Shown: positions 25,818-35,541, counted from the stretch's first letter. The stretch: 64,000 bases of DNA from Candidatus Aphodovivens avistercoris (GCA_018710945.1 DVIW01000006.1:1-64000); one strand, 5' to 3'. Numbers and translations: made by a program. The notes: generated from the sequence alone by a model not told the origin.

Positions 25818-28800
25818 ATGGAAACACGGAGACCAACGGCAAAGGAACCGAACGCCCTGCGGCAGCGCCTGCCCAGAAGAGCGACGGCGCTGGCACAGGG
25901 CGCAACCCTGCTCGTCGCAGCGGCGCTGCTGGCGACGATCCCCGCGCTCTTCCCCATCGGGGAAGCGAACGCCGAGCCGGACGGCAGCGCGGGGACGGCT
26001 GCCGACGGGAGCGCGTCGCCGCGCAGCACCATCGTGCTCGAGCCGGGGCAGTCCTTCGATCTGAGCTCCGCTTCCGCCGGCTCAACCGTGTTCATCAGCA
26101 GATCCGGAACCTACGAGCTGCGCGGAACCACCCAAGCGCACGTCGAAATCTATGCGCAAGGCGACTCTGAAATCACCGTGCGCCTGGCCAACGGAACAAG
26201 CGTGACCCCCGACAACAGCAACATCCCCAGCAATACGGCAGCGCTGATCATCAACGCCTACGCAGATTCTAGCGGCACCCCTCGCGTCTCCATCGTTACC
26301 GAGGAAAACGCCCAAGCGAGCCTGAAGGGGGCAAACAGGGGAAGCGGGGTCGCGGTGATGGTCGCGAACACGAACCAGTCCGCGCCGCCCACCACCGAGC
26401 CGGCGGTCTCCTTCGCCGGGGAAAGCGGCAGCACGCTGCAGGTCTCCAGCGACATGAGCACGGGCATGGCGCTGAGCTCAGCGCGCGGTCCCAACGCCAG
26501 CACCGCCGCCGTTGCCATCACCGGGGGAACCTTGGTCGCCACCGGAGACTCTCGCCCGGCGATTATCTGCGAAATTCCGCTGAAGATCATGGGCTCCGCC
26601 CGGGTGGAGGCGACCAGCGACGGAGACGTCCCCACCCCCGCCATCGGGAGCATAGCCAACAATGTCTCCTTATCGATCGAAGGCGGCTCCGTGCAGGCCA
26701 TCACGCGCAGCGATGCCCCCGGCATCGGCAGCATCGATGGAAACGCCAATATCTCCATCTCGGGAGGCTCCGTCGACTTCCGGTCCAATGGAAACAGTTT
26801 CCGCCAAGCGAACACGCCCGCCATTGGCAGCGTAGAGGGCAATGCGTCCATAAACGTGTCGGGAGGGCTCGTCCGCGCCGACGACTTGCCTTACGGCGAC
26901 CTGATCCTGGGAAGCCGCAACGGCGACGCCAACGTGCACATCTCGGGCGGCACGGTGGACGTCGGGTTCGGAGGGGCGGGCGTCCCCCGCGATAGCGACG
27001 GCAAGGGTTCGCTCTCGGTTACGGGCGGATCCTTCACCGGGTTCGCGATGACCGGCGAAAGCGAGCCGTCCGCGCACGCCACGGACGGATACGGAACCAC
27101 GGTCTACCGCACATTCGCCGCCCTTGAAAATGCCTCACCCCAAACAGCAGTCACCTCGCTCGATGTCGGCGGAGTGAGCTATGGAACCAACGACCTGCAA
27201 ACCTCGCTCATCAAATTCAAGGACGACGTGTACCTGTCGGGCGTGATGCTCTGGCTGCCGGCGAACGGCGAGGTGACAGGCGCCATCGATGAGGACGGGA
27301 ACCGCTATGCCGGTGAGGTGCACCCCACCGACCTGTCCTCGCCGCTCGATTACGGCTGGCTCTACTTGACGAGCAACCTGACGCTCAACGCCAACATCGA
27401 CACGGGCTACGACGGAAGCGCACGGGTACGCATCGGTTCGGACGAGGTCGTCGTGGAGGAAACGGTCGACCCCAACGAAGGCGGGTACACGCTGCGGGGA
27501 TTCTTCGATGAACCCGAGGGCGGCACCTTGATAATGAACGCGCAGTACCGACTTGTAGCGAACGTCAAGGACTGGACCGATGGCGCAGGGCGCTGGGCAC
27601 GGACGGACGGCCCGTTCATCCTGTACGCGCAATGGGAGCGTACATACACGGTAGCGTTCGACGCGAACGCGCCTCGGACGGCTAGCACGACGGTTTCAGG
27701 CTCGATGGCGAACATCGAACCGGCTGTGGGAACGACGCAAAAACTAACCGCATGCGGCTTTACCCTGCCGGGATATGCGTTCGCGGGCTGGAACACCGCA
27801 CCCGACGGCACGGGAACGGCGTACGAGGACGGCGCCGAGGTGCTTGACCTCGCCGAAGGCGGCGAGACCGTGACCCTCTATGCCCAATGGGAGCCGCTTT
27901 CCTACACGGTGTCGTTCGAAGGCGGACAAGGCGCCAGCGGCCAGATGGCAGCGCAAACGCTCGTATTCGACCGCTCCGCCCCGCTCGAAGCCAACGCGTT
28001 CTCCGCCCCGACGGGCGCCGTCTTCTTGAGCTGGCGCGACGACGTAACGGGGAAGCTGTACTCCGACCAAGCGCAGGCGGTGAACCTTTGCGAGATCAAC
28101 GAAGACGGAAGCCTTGCCGGGCGCGCGTTGACCGCGCAGTGGGCCAACAACGCCGTCACGCTGACCATCACGCGCGACAGCGCACCTGTGACGCTCGACA
28201 GCCCGGAAGATTCGATCGAGCTCATCCCCGAAGCCGGCGGAACCCCGGTCGATGGGTTTTCCGCCGATGACGGCAGTCCTGGAACGTACTTCCTTGAGAA
28301 CATCGAACCCGGCACCTACGGCATTAACATCAACAACGGAGGCGATGCCGGCGGCGCACTGCCAACTGGCGGAATGACGGTGGCCGTGGAAGCCGGCGCC
28401 CCCGCCGCACTGTCCCTCGAATACGCAACCGTCGAAGCCGAAACGCAAGGTGGCGGGATCGCCGCATGGATCAGCGGCCCCGGCGTTACCAAACGCGTTG
28501 TGCGCGTAGGGGACACGGTGAGTGCCAGCTGCGGCGCCGACGCCGCCAACGGCTACGTGTTCGACGGCTGGAGCTGCCAAGGAGTCGCGCCCTCGGGATT
28601 CGACGCAGGCTCCCAGGACCTGGCGGGCATGACGATCAACGGGCCGGTCACGCTTACCGCCCATTCCCGCCCCGCCGCCTACACCGTCGCCTTCGACGCC
28701 AACGGCGGCGAAGGCCAGATGGCGGATCAGGAGATGACCTGCCACGAGACGTGCGCGCTCGACCCCTGCGCGTTTCGACGGGACGGCTACGCTTTCGCCG

Positions 28801-30398
28801 GCTGGAACACGGCAGCGGACGGCAGCGGGACGTTCTACGCCGACAGCGCCGAGGTGGCCGACCTCGCCCTGACCGACGGCGCCGCCGTAACGCTGTACGC
28901 GCAGTGGGCGGCGCGCTACACGGTGGCCTTCGACGCCAACGCGCCGGAGGATGCAAGCACGTCCGTTACGGGATCGACCTCCGCGCTTTCGATGATCGCC
29001 GGACAGCCGAGCAACCTGCCCGCATGCGGCTTCGCCCTGCCGGGATACCGGTTCGCAGGCTGGAACACCGCCGCCGACGGCAGCGGGGATGCCTATGCCG
29101 ACGGCGCCAAGGTGGTCGACCTTTCCACCGAAGCCAAGGCGACGGTGACGCTCTACGCCCAATGGAAGCCGCGTTCCTACACGGTCGAGCTGCTCTTGGC
29201 GGGCGATGACGGAACGATGACCCTTTTGCGCAGCATCGATGCGACGTTCGACGAACCGCTTACCCTGCCGGACGAAGCGGAGGGGATTCCCGACGGCAGG
29301 GTGCTGCTGGGATGGGAGACGCTGGGGTTCGGGTCGTTCTACCGCGCGGGATCGCAGGCGGCCAACCTCTGCACGCTTGGCGCCGACGGCACGCCCGTCG
29401 GCACCAAGCTCTACGCGCGCCTTGGCAGCGCGGAAGCGTTCTACCTGGTCATGGAGAACGACGGCTCCCCCGTCGTTCTCGAGGATCCCGCAAGCGAAAT
29501 CGAACTGGTTTCCGGATCGGGCACCTCGTTCATCGGGGGTTTCACGATGGTCGAGCCCGGCATCTACAGCATAAGCAGCATCCCGCCGGGCGCTTATTCC
29601 CTGGCGATCGAAGGATGGAGCACCGAAGGCGAAGCCGCCATCGTCGGGGAAGACGGCGGCGGCAGGATCGTGCTTGCGTACTGCACCGTGGAGGCGGCGG
29701 CGGAGAAGCACGCCGAGGCCTGGCTCGTCGATCCCGCGACCGGCGAGCCCGTAGACCGGGTCGAGCGGGTGCCGATTGGTTCCGCGATAGAGATAGGAGC
29801 GTCGGCGGAGACGGGCTACGCGTTCGAAAGCTGGACGGCCATCGGAGCGGCCCCCGCATGGGAGAACGACGATCCCTCGCAGGCAAGCCAGACGATCACA
29901 GCGAACGGGCGCGTGCTCTTGGAAGCGCACCCTGCGGCGAACCGCTACCAGGTGCTTTTCGATGCGAACGGCGGCACGGGAACGATGGAGCCGCAGGATA
30001 TGGTGTACGGCGAACCGCAGCGTCTTTTCGATTGTGCATTCGTTCGCGAAGGTTTCTCCTTCGCCGGATGGAACACCGAAGCGGACGGCAGCGGAACCGC
30101 TTACGCCGACGGCGCCGAGGCGATCAACCTCTCCGCAGAAGACGGAGCGACCGTGACGCTGTACGCGCAGTGGACCGCAAGCCCGGCGCCCGGCCCCGAT
30201 CCGGATCCCGATCCCGACCCGGACCCCACGCCGGACGATCCGGACGATAACGCGACGGACGGCCAGGAGACGGCGGCCAAGCGGCTTGCGGGCACCGGCG
30301 ACGCAGCCGCGCCCTTGGCAGCAACCGCCGTCGCGGCCGCGATCGCCGCAGGCACGGGCAGCGCCTACGCCTGGTGCAGAAGGAGAAGAGACCGCTAA
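25818..30398 (+). CDS. giant surface protein 3: beta-helix repeats plus InlB-type repeats, LAGTG sorting signal
   Basis: Secreted protein of 1526 residues with a Sec signal peptide (about 1-53, ending GEANA/EP). Residues about 90-420 contain beta-helix-like repeats (NISISGGSV, NVHISGGTV). InlB-B repeats lie at about 609-694, 695-778, 954-1030, 1033-1115 and 1376-1452, most ending LYAQW. A Pro-Asp linker leads to LAGTG (1490-1494), a hydrophobic helix and CRRRRDR, a LAXTG-type sorting signal as used by class E sortases. A ~330-residue module (about 1117-1451) closely follows residues 730-1065 of giant protein 1, and a more diverged copy lies at 695-1030. The start has GAGGAACGCAC upstream. Probable surface adhesin; paralog of protein 1. 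Confidence 0.85.
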   Translation: METRRPTAKEPNALRQRLPRRATALAQGATLLVAAALLATIPALFPIGEANAEPDGSAGTAADGSASPRSTIVLEPGQSFDLSSASAGSTVFISRSGTYELRGTTQAHVEIYAQGDSEITVRLANGTSVTPDNSNIPSNTAALIINAYADSSGTPRVSIVTEENAQASLKGANRGSGVAVMVANTNQSAPPTTEPAVSFAGESGSTLQVSSDMSTGMALSSARGPNASTAAVAITGGTLVATGDSRPAIICEIPLKIMGSARVEATSDGDVPTPAIGSIANNVSLSIEGGSVQAITRSDAPGIGSIDGNANISISGGSVDFRSNGNSFRQANTPAIGSVEGNASINVSGGLVRADDLPYGDLILGSRNGDANVHISGGTVDVGFGGAGVPRDSDGKGSLSVTGGSFTGFAMTGESEPSAHATDGYGTTVYRTFAALENASPQTAVTSLDVGGVSYGTNDLQTSLIKFKDDVYLSGVMLWLPANGEVTGAIDEDGNRYAGEVHPTDLSSPLDYGWLYLTSNLTLNANIDTGYDGSARVRIGSDEVVVEETVDPNEGGYTLRGFFDEPEGGTLIMNAQYRLVANVKDWTDGAGRWARTDGPFILYAQWERTYTVAFDANAPRTASTTVSGSMANIEPAVGTTQKLTACGFTLPGYAFAGWNTAPDGTGTAYEDGAEVLDLAEGGETVTLYAQWEPLSYTVSFEGGQGASGQMAAQTLVFDRSAPLEANAFSAPTGAVFLSWRDDVTGKLYSDQAQAVNLCEINEDGSLAGRALTAQWANNAVTLTITRDSAPVTLDSPEDSIELIPEAGGTPVDGFSADDGSPGTYFLENIEPGTYGININNGGDAGGALPTGGMTVAVEAGAPAALSLEYATVEAETQGGGIAAWISGPGVTKRVVRVGDTVSASCGADAANGYVFDGWSCQGVAPSGFDAGSQDLAGMTINGPVTLTAHSRPAAYTVAFDANGGEGQMADQEMTCHETCALDPCAFRRDGYAFAGWNTAADGSGTFYADSAEVADLALTDGAAVTLYAQWAARYTVAFDANAPEDASTSVTGSTSALSMIAGQPSNLPACGFALPGYRFAGWNTAADGSGDAYADGAKVVDLSTEAKATVTLYAQWKPRSYTVELLLAGDDGTMTLLRSIDATFDEPLTLPDEAEGIPDGRVLLGWETLGFGSFYRAGSQAANLCTLGADGTPVGTKLYARLGSAEAFYLVMENDGSPVVLEDPASEIELVSGSGTSFIGGFTMVEPGIYSISSIPPGAYSLAIEGWSTEGEAAIVGEDGGGRIVLAYCTVEAAAEKHAEAWLVDPATGEPVDRVERVPIGSAIEIGASAETGYAFESWTAIGAAPAWENDDPSQASQTITANGRVLLEAHPAANRYQVLFDANGGTGTMEPQDMVYGEPQRLFDCAFVREGFSFAGWNTEADGSGTAYADGAEAINLSAEDGATVTLYAQWTASPAPGPDPDPDPDPDPTPDDPDDNATDGQETAAKRLAGTGDAAAPLAATAVAAAIAAGTGSAYAWCRRRRDR

Positions 30399-30425
30399 GC
30401 CGTGCGAAGCCGTCCTGGCCGCGCC

Positions 30426-30459
30426 TTGACCGAGCGTTTCCCGCCGAAACGAATACAAT
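30426..30459 (+). promoter_or_regulatory. promoter of the dual-HTH regulator with a third copy of the core motif
   Basis: CGCCGAAACGAATA (30442-30455) differs in one base from CGCCAAAACGAATA in copy A (16952-16965) and in two from copy B. It overlaps a TACAAT -10-like box (30454-30459); TTGACC at 30426-30431 is a -35 candidate although the spacing (22 bp) is long. A shared operator for the downstream regulator, including autoregulation, is inferred. Confidence 0.5.
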
Positions 30460-30494
30460 TGATCTGCTGGATTCAACAGAGGGGAGAACACGCG

Positions 30495-31850
30495 ATGGAC
30501 TACGCGAGCACGCGCGAGACCGCTGCGGCTTGGAACGTGTCGGAGCGGCTCGTCCAGCGCCTGTGCGCCGAAGGGCGCATTCCCGGCGCACGCAAGGTCG
30601 GCGGCTCTTGGATCGTGCCTGAAGATGCAGAAAAACCCGGCGACCAGCGCAAGCGCACCGCCGTCGCGCTCCATCCAGAAAACGGCACCGCATCCGAAAG
30701 CGGCGACCTCGGCCCCGATGCCCTTGAAAACGCAAACGGCAACCGCTTCGAGCGACGGCCTTGCCCCCGAACCCTTGACACCGACACGCCGGATCCCCTC
30801 CCCGCTTCCGCCGTCCCCAAGCGCACCGACGGCGCGGCCGACGAAGCGCGCATCTTCGGCCGGCTTATGCCCCTCTTGAACACGTCCTTCGCTCCTGGAA
30901 CATGCCAGGCCGCCATCGAAAGCTTCGACGACCCCGGCATGCGCGCCGTCGCCCGCGCCGAGTACTTCTACTTCAGCGGCCAGGCGGAAGAGGCGGTCCA
31001 CGCCGCAAGCGAGCTGCTCTCCCACGACGATCTGGCGGTGCGCCTTTCCTCCTGCCTGATCTACACCTACGCCAACCTTCCCTTGGGCAACATCAACAGC
31101 GCGCGGTTCGCGCTGGCCGAGCTGCGCCTGGCGCTGGAAGCCAACGCTTCTTCGCAGTCCTCCGAAATCCGCGCGGCAGAGGCGTTCGTCGGCTCTGCGG
31201 CCTCCGTGCTGCTGCATCTGCCCCTGCCCGACAACGCGCCTCCCGTCGAGACCTTCCTTCCGCTGCTTCCCGTCGGTCTGCGGTCGTTCGCCCTGTACGT
31301 GCGGGCGCACCAGATGTACCTGCAGGGCGACTACGCGCACAGCCTGGGACTGGTGGAGTCCGCGCTGTTGATGGGCGCGACCGACTACCCCATCCCCCAG
31401 ATCTACCTGCGCATGGTGGCGGTGATGGACTGCATGAGCCTCAAGCAAGCCGACGATGCGCGAAGGCATCTGCTCGCCGCCTGGGACCTCGGCCGGCCCG
31501 ACGGCCTGATCGAGGCGTTCGGAGAGCATCATGGGCTTTTGGGAGGGATGCTGGAATCGGTCATCAAGAAGGAATGGCCCGAGGATTTCAAGCGGATCAT
31601 CGACATCACCTACCGGTTCTCGGCGGGATGGCGGCGCATACACAACCCCGCCACCGAGGAAACGATCGCCGACAACCTCACCACCACCGAGTTCGCGGTG
31701 TCGATGCTCGCCGCGCGCAAATGGACCAACCGCGAGATCGCCGCGCATCTTTCAGTGTCGGAAAGCACCGTGAAGGGGCATCTTGCCTCCGCCTTCCGCA
31801 AGCTGGACATCAGAAAGCGGCGGGAGCTGGGAAAGTTCATGCTGCGCTGA
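30495..31850 (+). CDS. regulator with excisionase-type HTH at the N terminus and LuxR HTH at the C terminus
   Basis: Protein of 451 residues. Residues about 3-48 (TRETAAAWNVSERLVQRLCA then GRIPGARKVGGSWIV) form a MerR/excisionase-like helix-turn-helix (HTH_17). A charged linker follows, then about 250 residues of helical, TPR-like sequence rich in Ala and Leu. Residues about 390-450 form a LuxR-type HTH (MLAARKWTNREIAAHLSVSE, then TVKGHLASAFRKLDIRKRRE). No transmembrane segment is visible. The start at 30495 has GAGGGGAGAA upstream. It lies 96 bp after giant protein 3, in the same direction, and its promoter shares a motif with those of proteins 1 and 2, so it likely controls the surface-protein locus. 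Confidence 0.85.
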   Translation: MDYASTRETAAAWNVSERLVQRLCAEGRIPGARKVGGSWIVPEDAEKPGDQRKRTAVALHPENGTASESGDLGPDALENANGNRFERRPCPRTLDTDTPDPLPASAVPKRTDGAADEARIFGRLMPLLNTSFAPGTCQAAIESFDDPGMRAVARAEYFYFSGQAEEAVHAASELLSHDDLAVRLSSCLIYTYANLPLGNINSARFALAELRLALEANASSQSSEIRAAEAFVGSAASVLLHLPLPDNAPPVETFLPLLPVGLRSFALYVRAHQMYLQGDYAHSLGLVESALLMGATDYPIPQIYLRMVAVMDCMSLKQADDARRHLLAAWDLGRPDGLIEAFGEHHGLLGGMLESVIKKEWPEDFKRIIDITYRFSAGWRRIHNPATEETIADNLTTTEFAVSMLAARKWTNREIAAHLSVSESTVKGHLASAFRKLDIRKRRELGKFMLR

Positions 31851-31947
31851 AAACGAAGGAGCGGCAGCCGCAGGGCGCGCCCGGCCGGAAACAGTGGCTG
31901 CGCGGCGGTTGCGCAACGGCTGCGCGGCGGCCGTGCGAGGCGGCTTC

Positions 31948-32616
31948 CTACCAGTTCGTCACGTCGCCCGACTGGTCCAGGCTCACCGGCTCGCTCATGA
32001 CCGTCGGCTCCGCCTTCACCAGCGTCTGGAAGAAGTCCTTGGTGCGCGCGGGGATCTCGCGCAGGTCGTACCAGTCCTGGTTTTCGTAGGCGTGGTAGTC
32101 GCTCGGCACGCCGACGGCTTCCATCCCCAGGCCCTTCGCCGCGTACAGCGCGCGATAGAGGTGGTAGGTCTGGGTGGCCACGACGATGCGCTGCGCGCCG
32201 AACACGTGCCGCACGCGGTACATGGTCTCGTAGGTGGAGAAGCCCGCGTGGTCGCAGAACACGTCCTCGCTCGGCACGCCGCGTTCCACCGCGTAGCGCT
32301 TCATGGCCCAGCACTCGTTGTAGGAGGCGCTGCCGTTGTCGCCGCTCATGATGATCTTCGGCGCCGCGCCGGCGAAGTACAGCGCGATGGCGTCGTCCAG
32401 GCGGTCCTGCAAAATGCCCGAGGGCGTGCCGTCGGGCAGCACCGAAGCACCCAGCACCACGATGGCGTCGGCGTTATAGGCGGCGGCTTGCTCGGGCTCC
32501 ACGATGTCACCGCGGCTGGACAGGATCACCGCCGCGTTCGTGCCAATGACGACCAGCGCCGCAGCGAGGGCGAGCGCAAGCGCCGCGCCTATCACCCGCA
32601 CCACCACCTTGAGCAT
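31948..32616 (-). CDS. SanA/YdcF-like DUF218 membrane protein
   Basis: Protein of 222 residues with one N-terminal transmembrane helix (about residues 4-30) and a DUF218 domain outside the membrane, recognisable from ADAIVVLGASVLPDGTPS, the RLDDAIALYFAG helix, IIMSGDN and VATQTYHLYRALYAA. Family members (SanA, ElyC, YdcF) affect envelope integrity and vancomycin sensitivity; the biochemical activity is unclear. The start at 32616 has GGAGGACGG upstream, and a TATCAT -10-like box is at 32685-32690. It converges on the dual-HTH regulator from downstream and is probably unrelated to it. Confidence 0.85.
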   Translation of the reverse strand: MLKVVVRVIGAALALALAAALVVIGTNAAVILSSRGDIVEPEQAAAYNADAIVVLGASVLPDGTPSGILQDRLDDAIALYFAGAAPKIIMSGDNGSASYNECWAMKRYAVERGVPSEDVFCDHAGFSTYETMYRVRHVFGAQRIVVATQTYHLYRALYAAKGLGMEAVGVPSDYHAYENQDWYDLREIPARTKDFFQTLVKAEPTVMSEPVSLDQSGDVTNW

Positions 32617-32848
32617 GCCAAGCCGTCCTCCCGTTTCGCGTTTTGCGCCGTCCGCCCCCAAGGACCAACCCTTCGGGGCGTTCGATGATAGCAAACGGCG
32701 CGCAGCAGGCGGCCCCGTCCACCCATACCCCGCCGAAAAGGAAGCGATCCTTCATAAGCCCAGAACAGCGAGGCGCGGGGCGGCGGGACGCGAGCGGGCG
32801 CGATGGGCCGCCGCAACGCAGCGGTGCAGCGGGCGGCTGCGCCCGCGG

Positions 32849-33400
32849 CTATTCGAACGCGTCCACGAAGTGCTTGACAAGGGCGGCGCTGGTGGGCGTG
32901 CACAGTTCGCCTTCGCCCAGATCGTCGCAGGTGGGAATACCCTGCGCCAGGATGGCTGCCGTGGCGGGCGCGGGAATGGGCAGCTCGCCGTGGGCGCACA
33001 CCACCGTGCCGCTGCCCGTCTGCACCGGCGTCGCCGTGATGCGCTTCGGGTCGAGCATCTCGACGGCCAGGCACACGGCGCACACGCAGCGGATGGCCTC
33101 GCCGTTGCCCACCTCGTGGAAGTGGGTCTGCTCCACCGGACAGCCGTGCACCGCAGCCTCGGCGTACGCCAGGATGGCGTAGACCGCACGCATGTCGGCC
33201 TTCACGCGCTCGCTCGCGACGAGCGCGTCGATGGCGGCGTTCACCTCGCCGATGTCGTGGTGGTGCCGGTCGGCGACGCCGGCTTTCTCCACCGCCGCGT
33301 CAAGCGCCGCCTGCTGCTCGGCGGTCAGGCGCCCGCGCAGGTCGGCCAGAATGTGGCGGCGAGTGGCGTTTTCGGAAAGATCAAGATGGAGCACGTCCAT
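32849..33400 (-). CDS. short LarC-related protein (mini-LarC)
   Basis: Protein of 183 residues that matches only the central part of LarC, the CTP-dependent nickel insertase that completes the nickel-pincer cofactor. Recognisable are EQTHFHEVGNGEAI, GSGTVVCAHGELPIPAPA and ELCTPTSAAL. The usual N-terminal motif (CFSGISGDM) is replaced by unrelated sequence and the C-terminal ~200 residues are absent; the stop codon is intact and no downstream frame continues the homology, so this is not the programmed frameshift seen in lactobacilli. The start at 33400 has AAAGGAACC upstream. It is the last gene of a larE-larB-mini-larC unit. Confidence 0.75.
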   Translation of the reverse strand: MDVLHLDLSENATRRHILADLRGRLTAEQQAALDAAVEKAGVADRHHHDIGEVNAAIDALVASERVKADMRAVYAILAYAEAAVHGCPVEQTHFHEVGNGEAIRCVCAVCLAVEMLDPKRITATPVQTGSGTVVCAHGELPIPAPATAAILAQGIPTCDDLGEGELCTPTSAALVKHFVDAFE

Positions 33401-33456
33401 GAAAGGTTCCTTTCGGTTTTCGAAAAAGAGTCGTTTGCGCGGGATCGGGAAAGCCC

Positions 33457-34213
<757 letters not shown>

Positions 34214-34227
<14 letters not shown>

Positions 34228-35050
34228 CGTCGTCCTCCTTGCCAGCTCCGCTTGCGGCATCCGCTTTGCCGTTTCCAGCCGACGGCGCCAAGGGTTCCGG
34301 AACGTTCCAGGGGCGCCGCCCGCCGTCTACGCCGCGTTCGCGCGCCGCCTGCGCCAGCGACGCTTCCGTGAGCCGCTCTCCCTGCGCAACCGCCGTGGCC
34401 AAGCACGAGAAGCTCGGCTTGTCCGCCGTGGGCACGCCCAGCGCGCGCGACGCGGCGCGCACGTCCTCCTTCGTCATGCCCGCACGACGCAGCGGCGACA
34501 CCGCGCCCAGCTCCGCAAGCGCGCGGAACCCGGGACGGCGCGCCGGGTCGTCGGTGGCGTTCGTGCCGTCTGCCAGCACGTCGAATCCGTCACGTGCCGC
34601 CGCCTCGCGCACGGCACCCAGGATGAACCGCTTGCACAAATAGCAGCGGTCAGGCGGGTTGGCGCACACGTCAGGCTGGGACAGCACGTCCAGCCGCAGG
34701 ACGCGCATGCCGCGCACCGCATCGTCTGCCGCGGCGTCGCGCCCCAGCGCGCGCAGTACCATGCGGGCGTCGTCCAGCTCGAAATCAGCCTGGAACGCGG
34801 TTTTCACGCAGTAGACACCCACCGTGCAGCCCGCGCGCAGCGCCGCCGCCAGCAGATAGGCCGAATCCGCCCCGCCCGAGAACGCCAGCGCGAACCGCGG
34901 AGCGCGCGCGAAGAACGCGTCCAAGGACTCCGCGTCCAAACGCTGCCCTTCGCCCACCGTCACCTCGGGAGCGCCCGCATCGCGCGCATCCTGCGCGGCG
35001 CGCACATCCGAAGCAGCGCACTCATTCGGTACCGCCTCCTTCTCCAGCAT
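34214..35050 (-). CDS. larE: nickel-pincer cofactor sulfur transferase LarE
   Basis: LarE (278 residues) adenylates and thiolates the pincer precursor. The PP-loop FSGGADS lies at 57-63. Cysteines C136 and C139 in DRCYLCK plus C216 in SFSCLAT match the arrangement described for LarE proteins that use a [4Fe-4S] cluster and recycle sulfur, rather than the single sacrificial cysteine of Lactobacillus LarE; this is inference from the motif. The start at 35050 has AAAGGAGGG upstream. It leads the lar unit, and an unusual inverted-repeat region (35171-35423) lies upstream. Confidence 0.9.
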
Positions 35051-35170
35051 CCGCCCTCCTTTCGAACGCATGCAGCATAACGCTTGGAGCGCACTCAAAG
35101 GCAAGGGAAGCACCATCGCCGCCAAACGCGACGCCAATCCCTCCCGACAGCCCTTCTCGGCGGCCCCCGT

Positions 35171-35423
35171 AACCCCAACAAACAGCTTTTTTACTATTTC
35201 GGATCAAAAAACGCGTTTGTTGGGGTCAATCGATGCAAGAATCGCCAGAAAAGAACCCGTCGCGCTCTTTTCCGCACCCGGAGCATCATCTGTTCCCAAT
35301 CAAGAATGATTCCTACCTGGTGCTTTCTGAAGGCGTGCTTTCCGCAGCAACTTCAGGCGCGCACTGAAACCCAAGAAACGTCTTTTCTGTTCCAAAATCT
35401 CAATTTTGCTGTTTGTTGGGGTT
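35171..35423. repeat. three-copy CCCCAACAAAC inverted-repeat element
   Basis: A 16-bp sequence AACCCCAACAAACAGC (35171-35186) is repeated as a perfect inverted copy at 35408-35423. A third, 12-bp inverted copy lies at 35215-35226 and can pair with the first to form a hairpin of 12 bp plus 6 bp (TTTTTT/AAAAAA). The copies are each preceded, in the GTTTGTTGGGGT sense, by an A/T-rich run. It could be a small non-autonomous element, a terminator pair or a nested regulatory site. Confidence 0.7.
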
Positions 35424-35470
35424 GCGACAGCGAATGCGTCGGGGTCGGGCCGCTGGAGAGCGCGACGGCA

Positions 35471-35531
35471 GCGCCCCTCACAGCCAGGGCGCCCCTCACA
35501 GCCAGGGCGCCCCTCGCAACCGGGGCGCCCC
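35471..35531. repeat. 18-bp tandem repeat (3.4 units) just after ychF
   Basis: Units GCGCCCCTCACAGCCAGG at 35471-35488 and 35489-35506, a variant at 35507-35524 and a partial unit to 35531. On the minus strand the last units can fold as GGGCGCCCC / GGGGCGCCC, so the array may terminate ychF transcription. The ychF stop is only 11 bp away. Confidence 0.75.
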
Positions 35532-35541
35532 ACCCCGCACG

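Larger units (their letters stand above)
35051..35541. other. 491-bp repeat-rich gap between larE and ychF
   Basis: The gap upstream of larE and downstream of ychF holds two repeat structures (listed separately) and is AT-richer than its surroundings between 35180 and 35420. No gene with a ribosome site and coherent protein character is seen. Confidence 0.55.

Noticed and set aside
27744-31748. Minus-strand open frame of over 1300 codons antisense to giant protein 3 and the regulator
   Set aside because: Antisense shadow of genes with clear domains; no ribosome site or recognisable domain on the minus strand.
32849-33400. Possible programmed frameshift giving full-length LarC
   Set aside because: No frame downstream of the stop (32617-32848) continues LarC-like sequence, so there is no second part to join.
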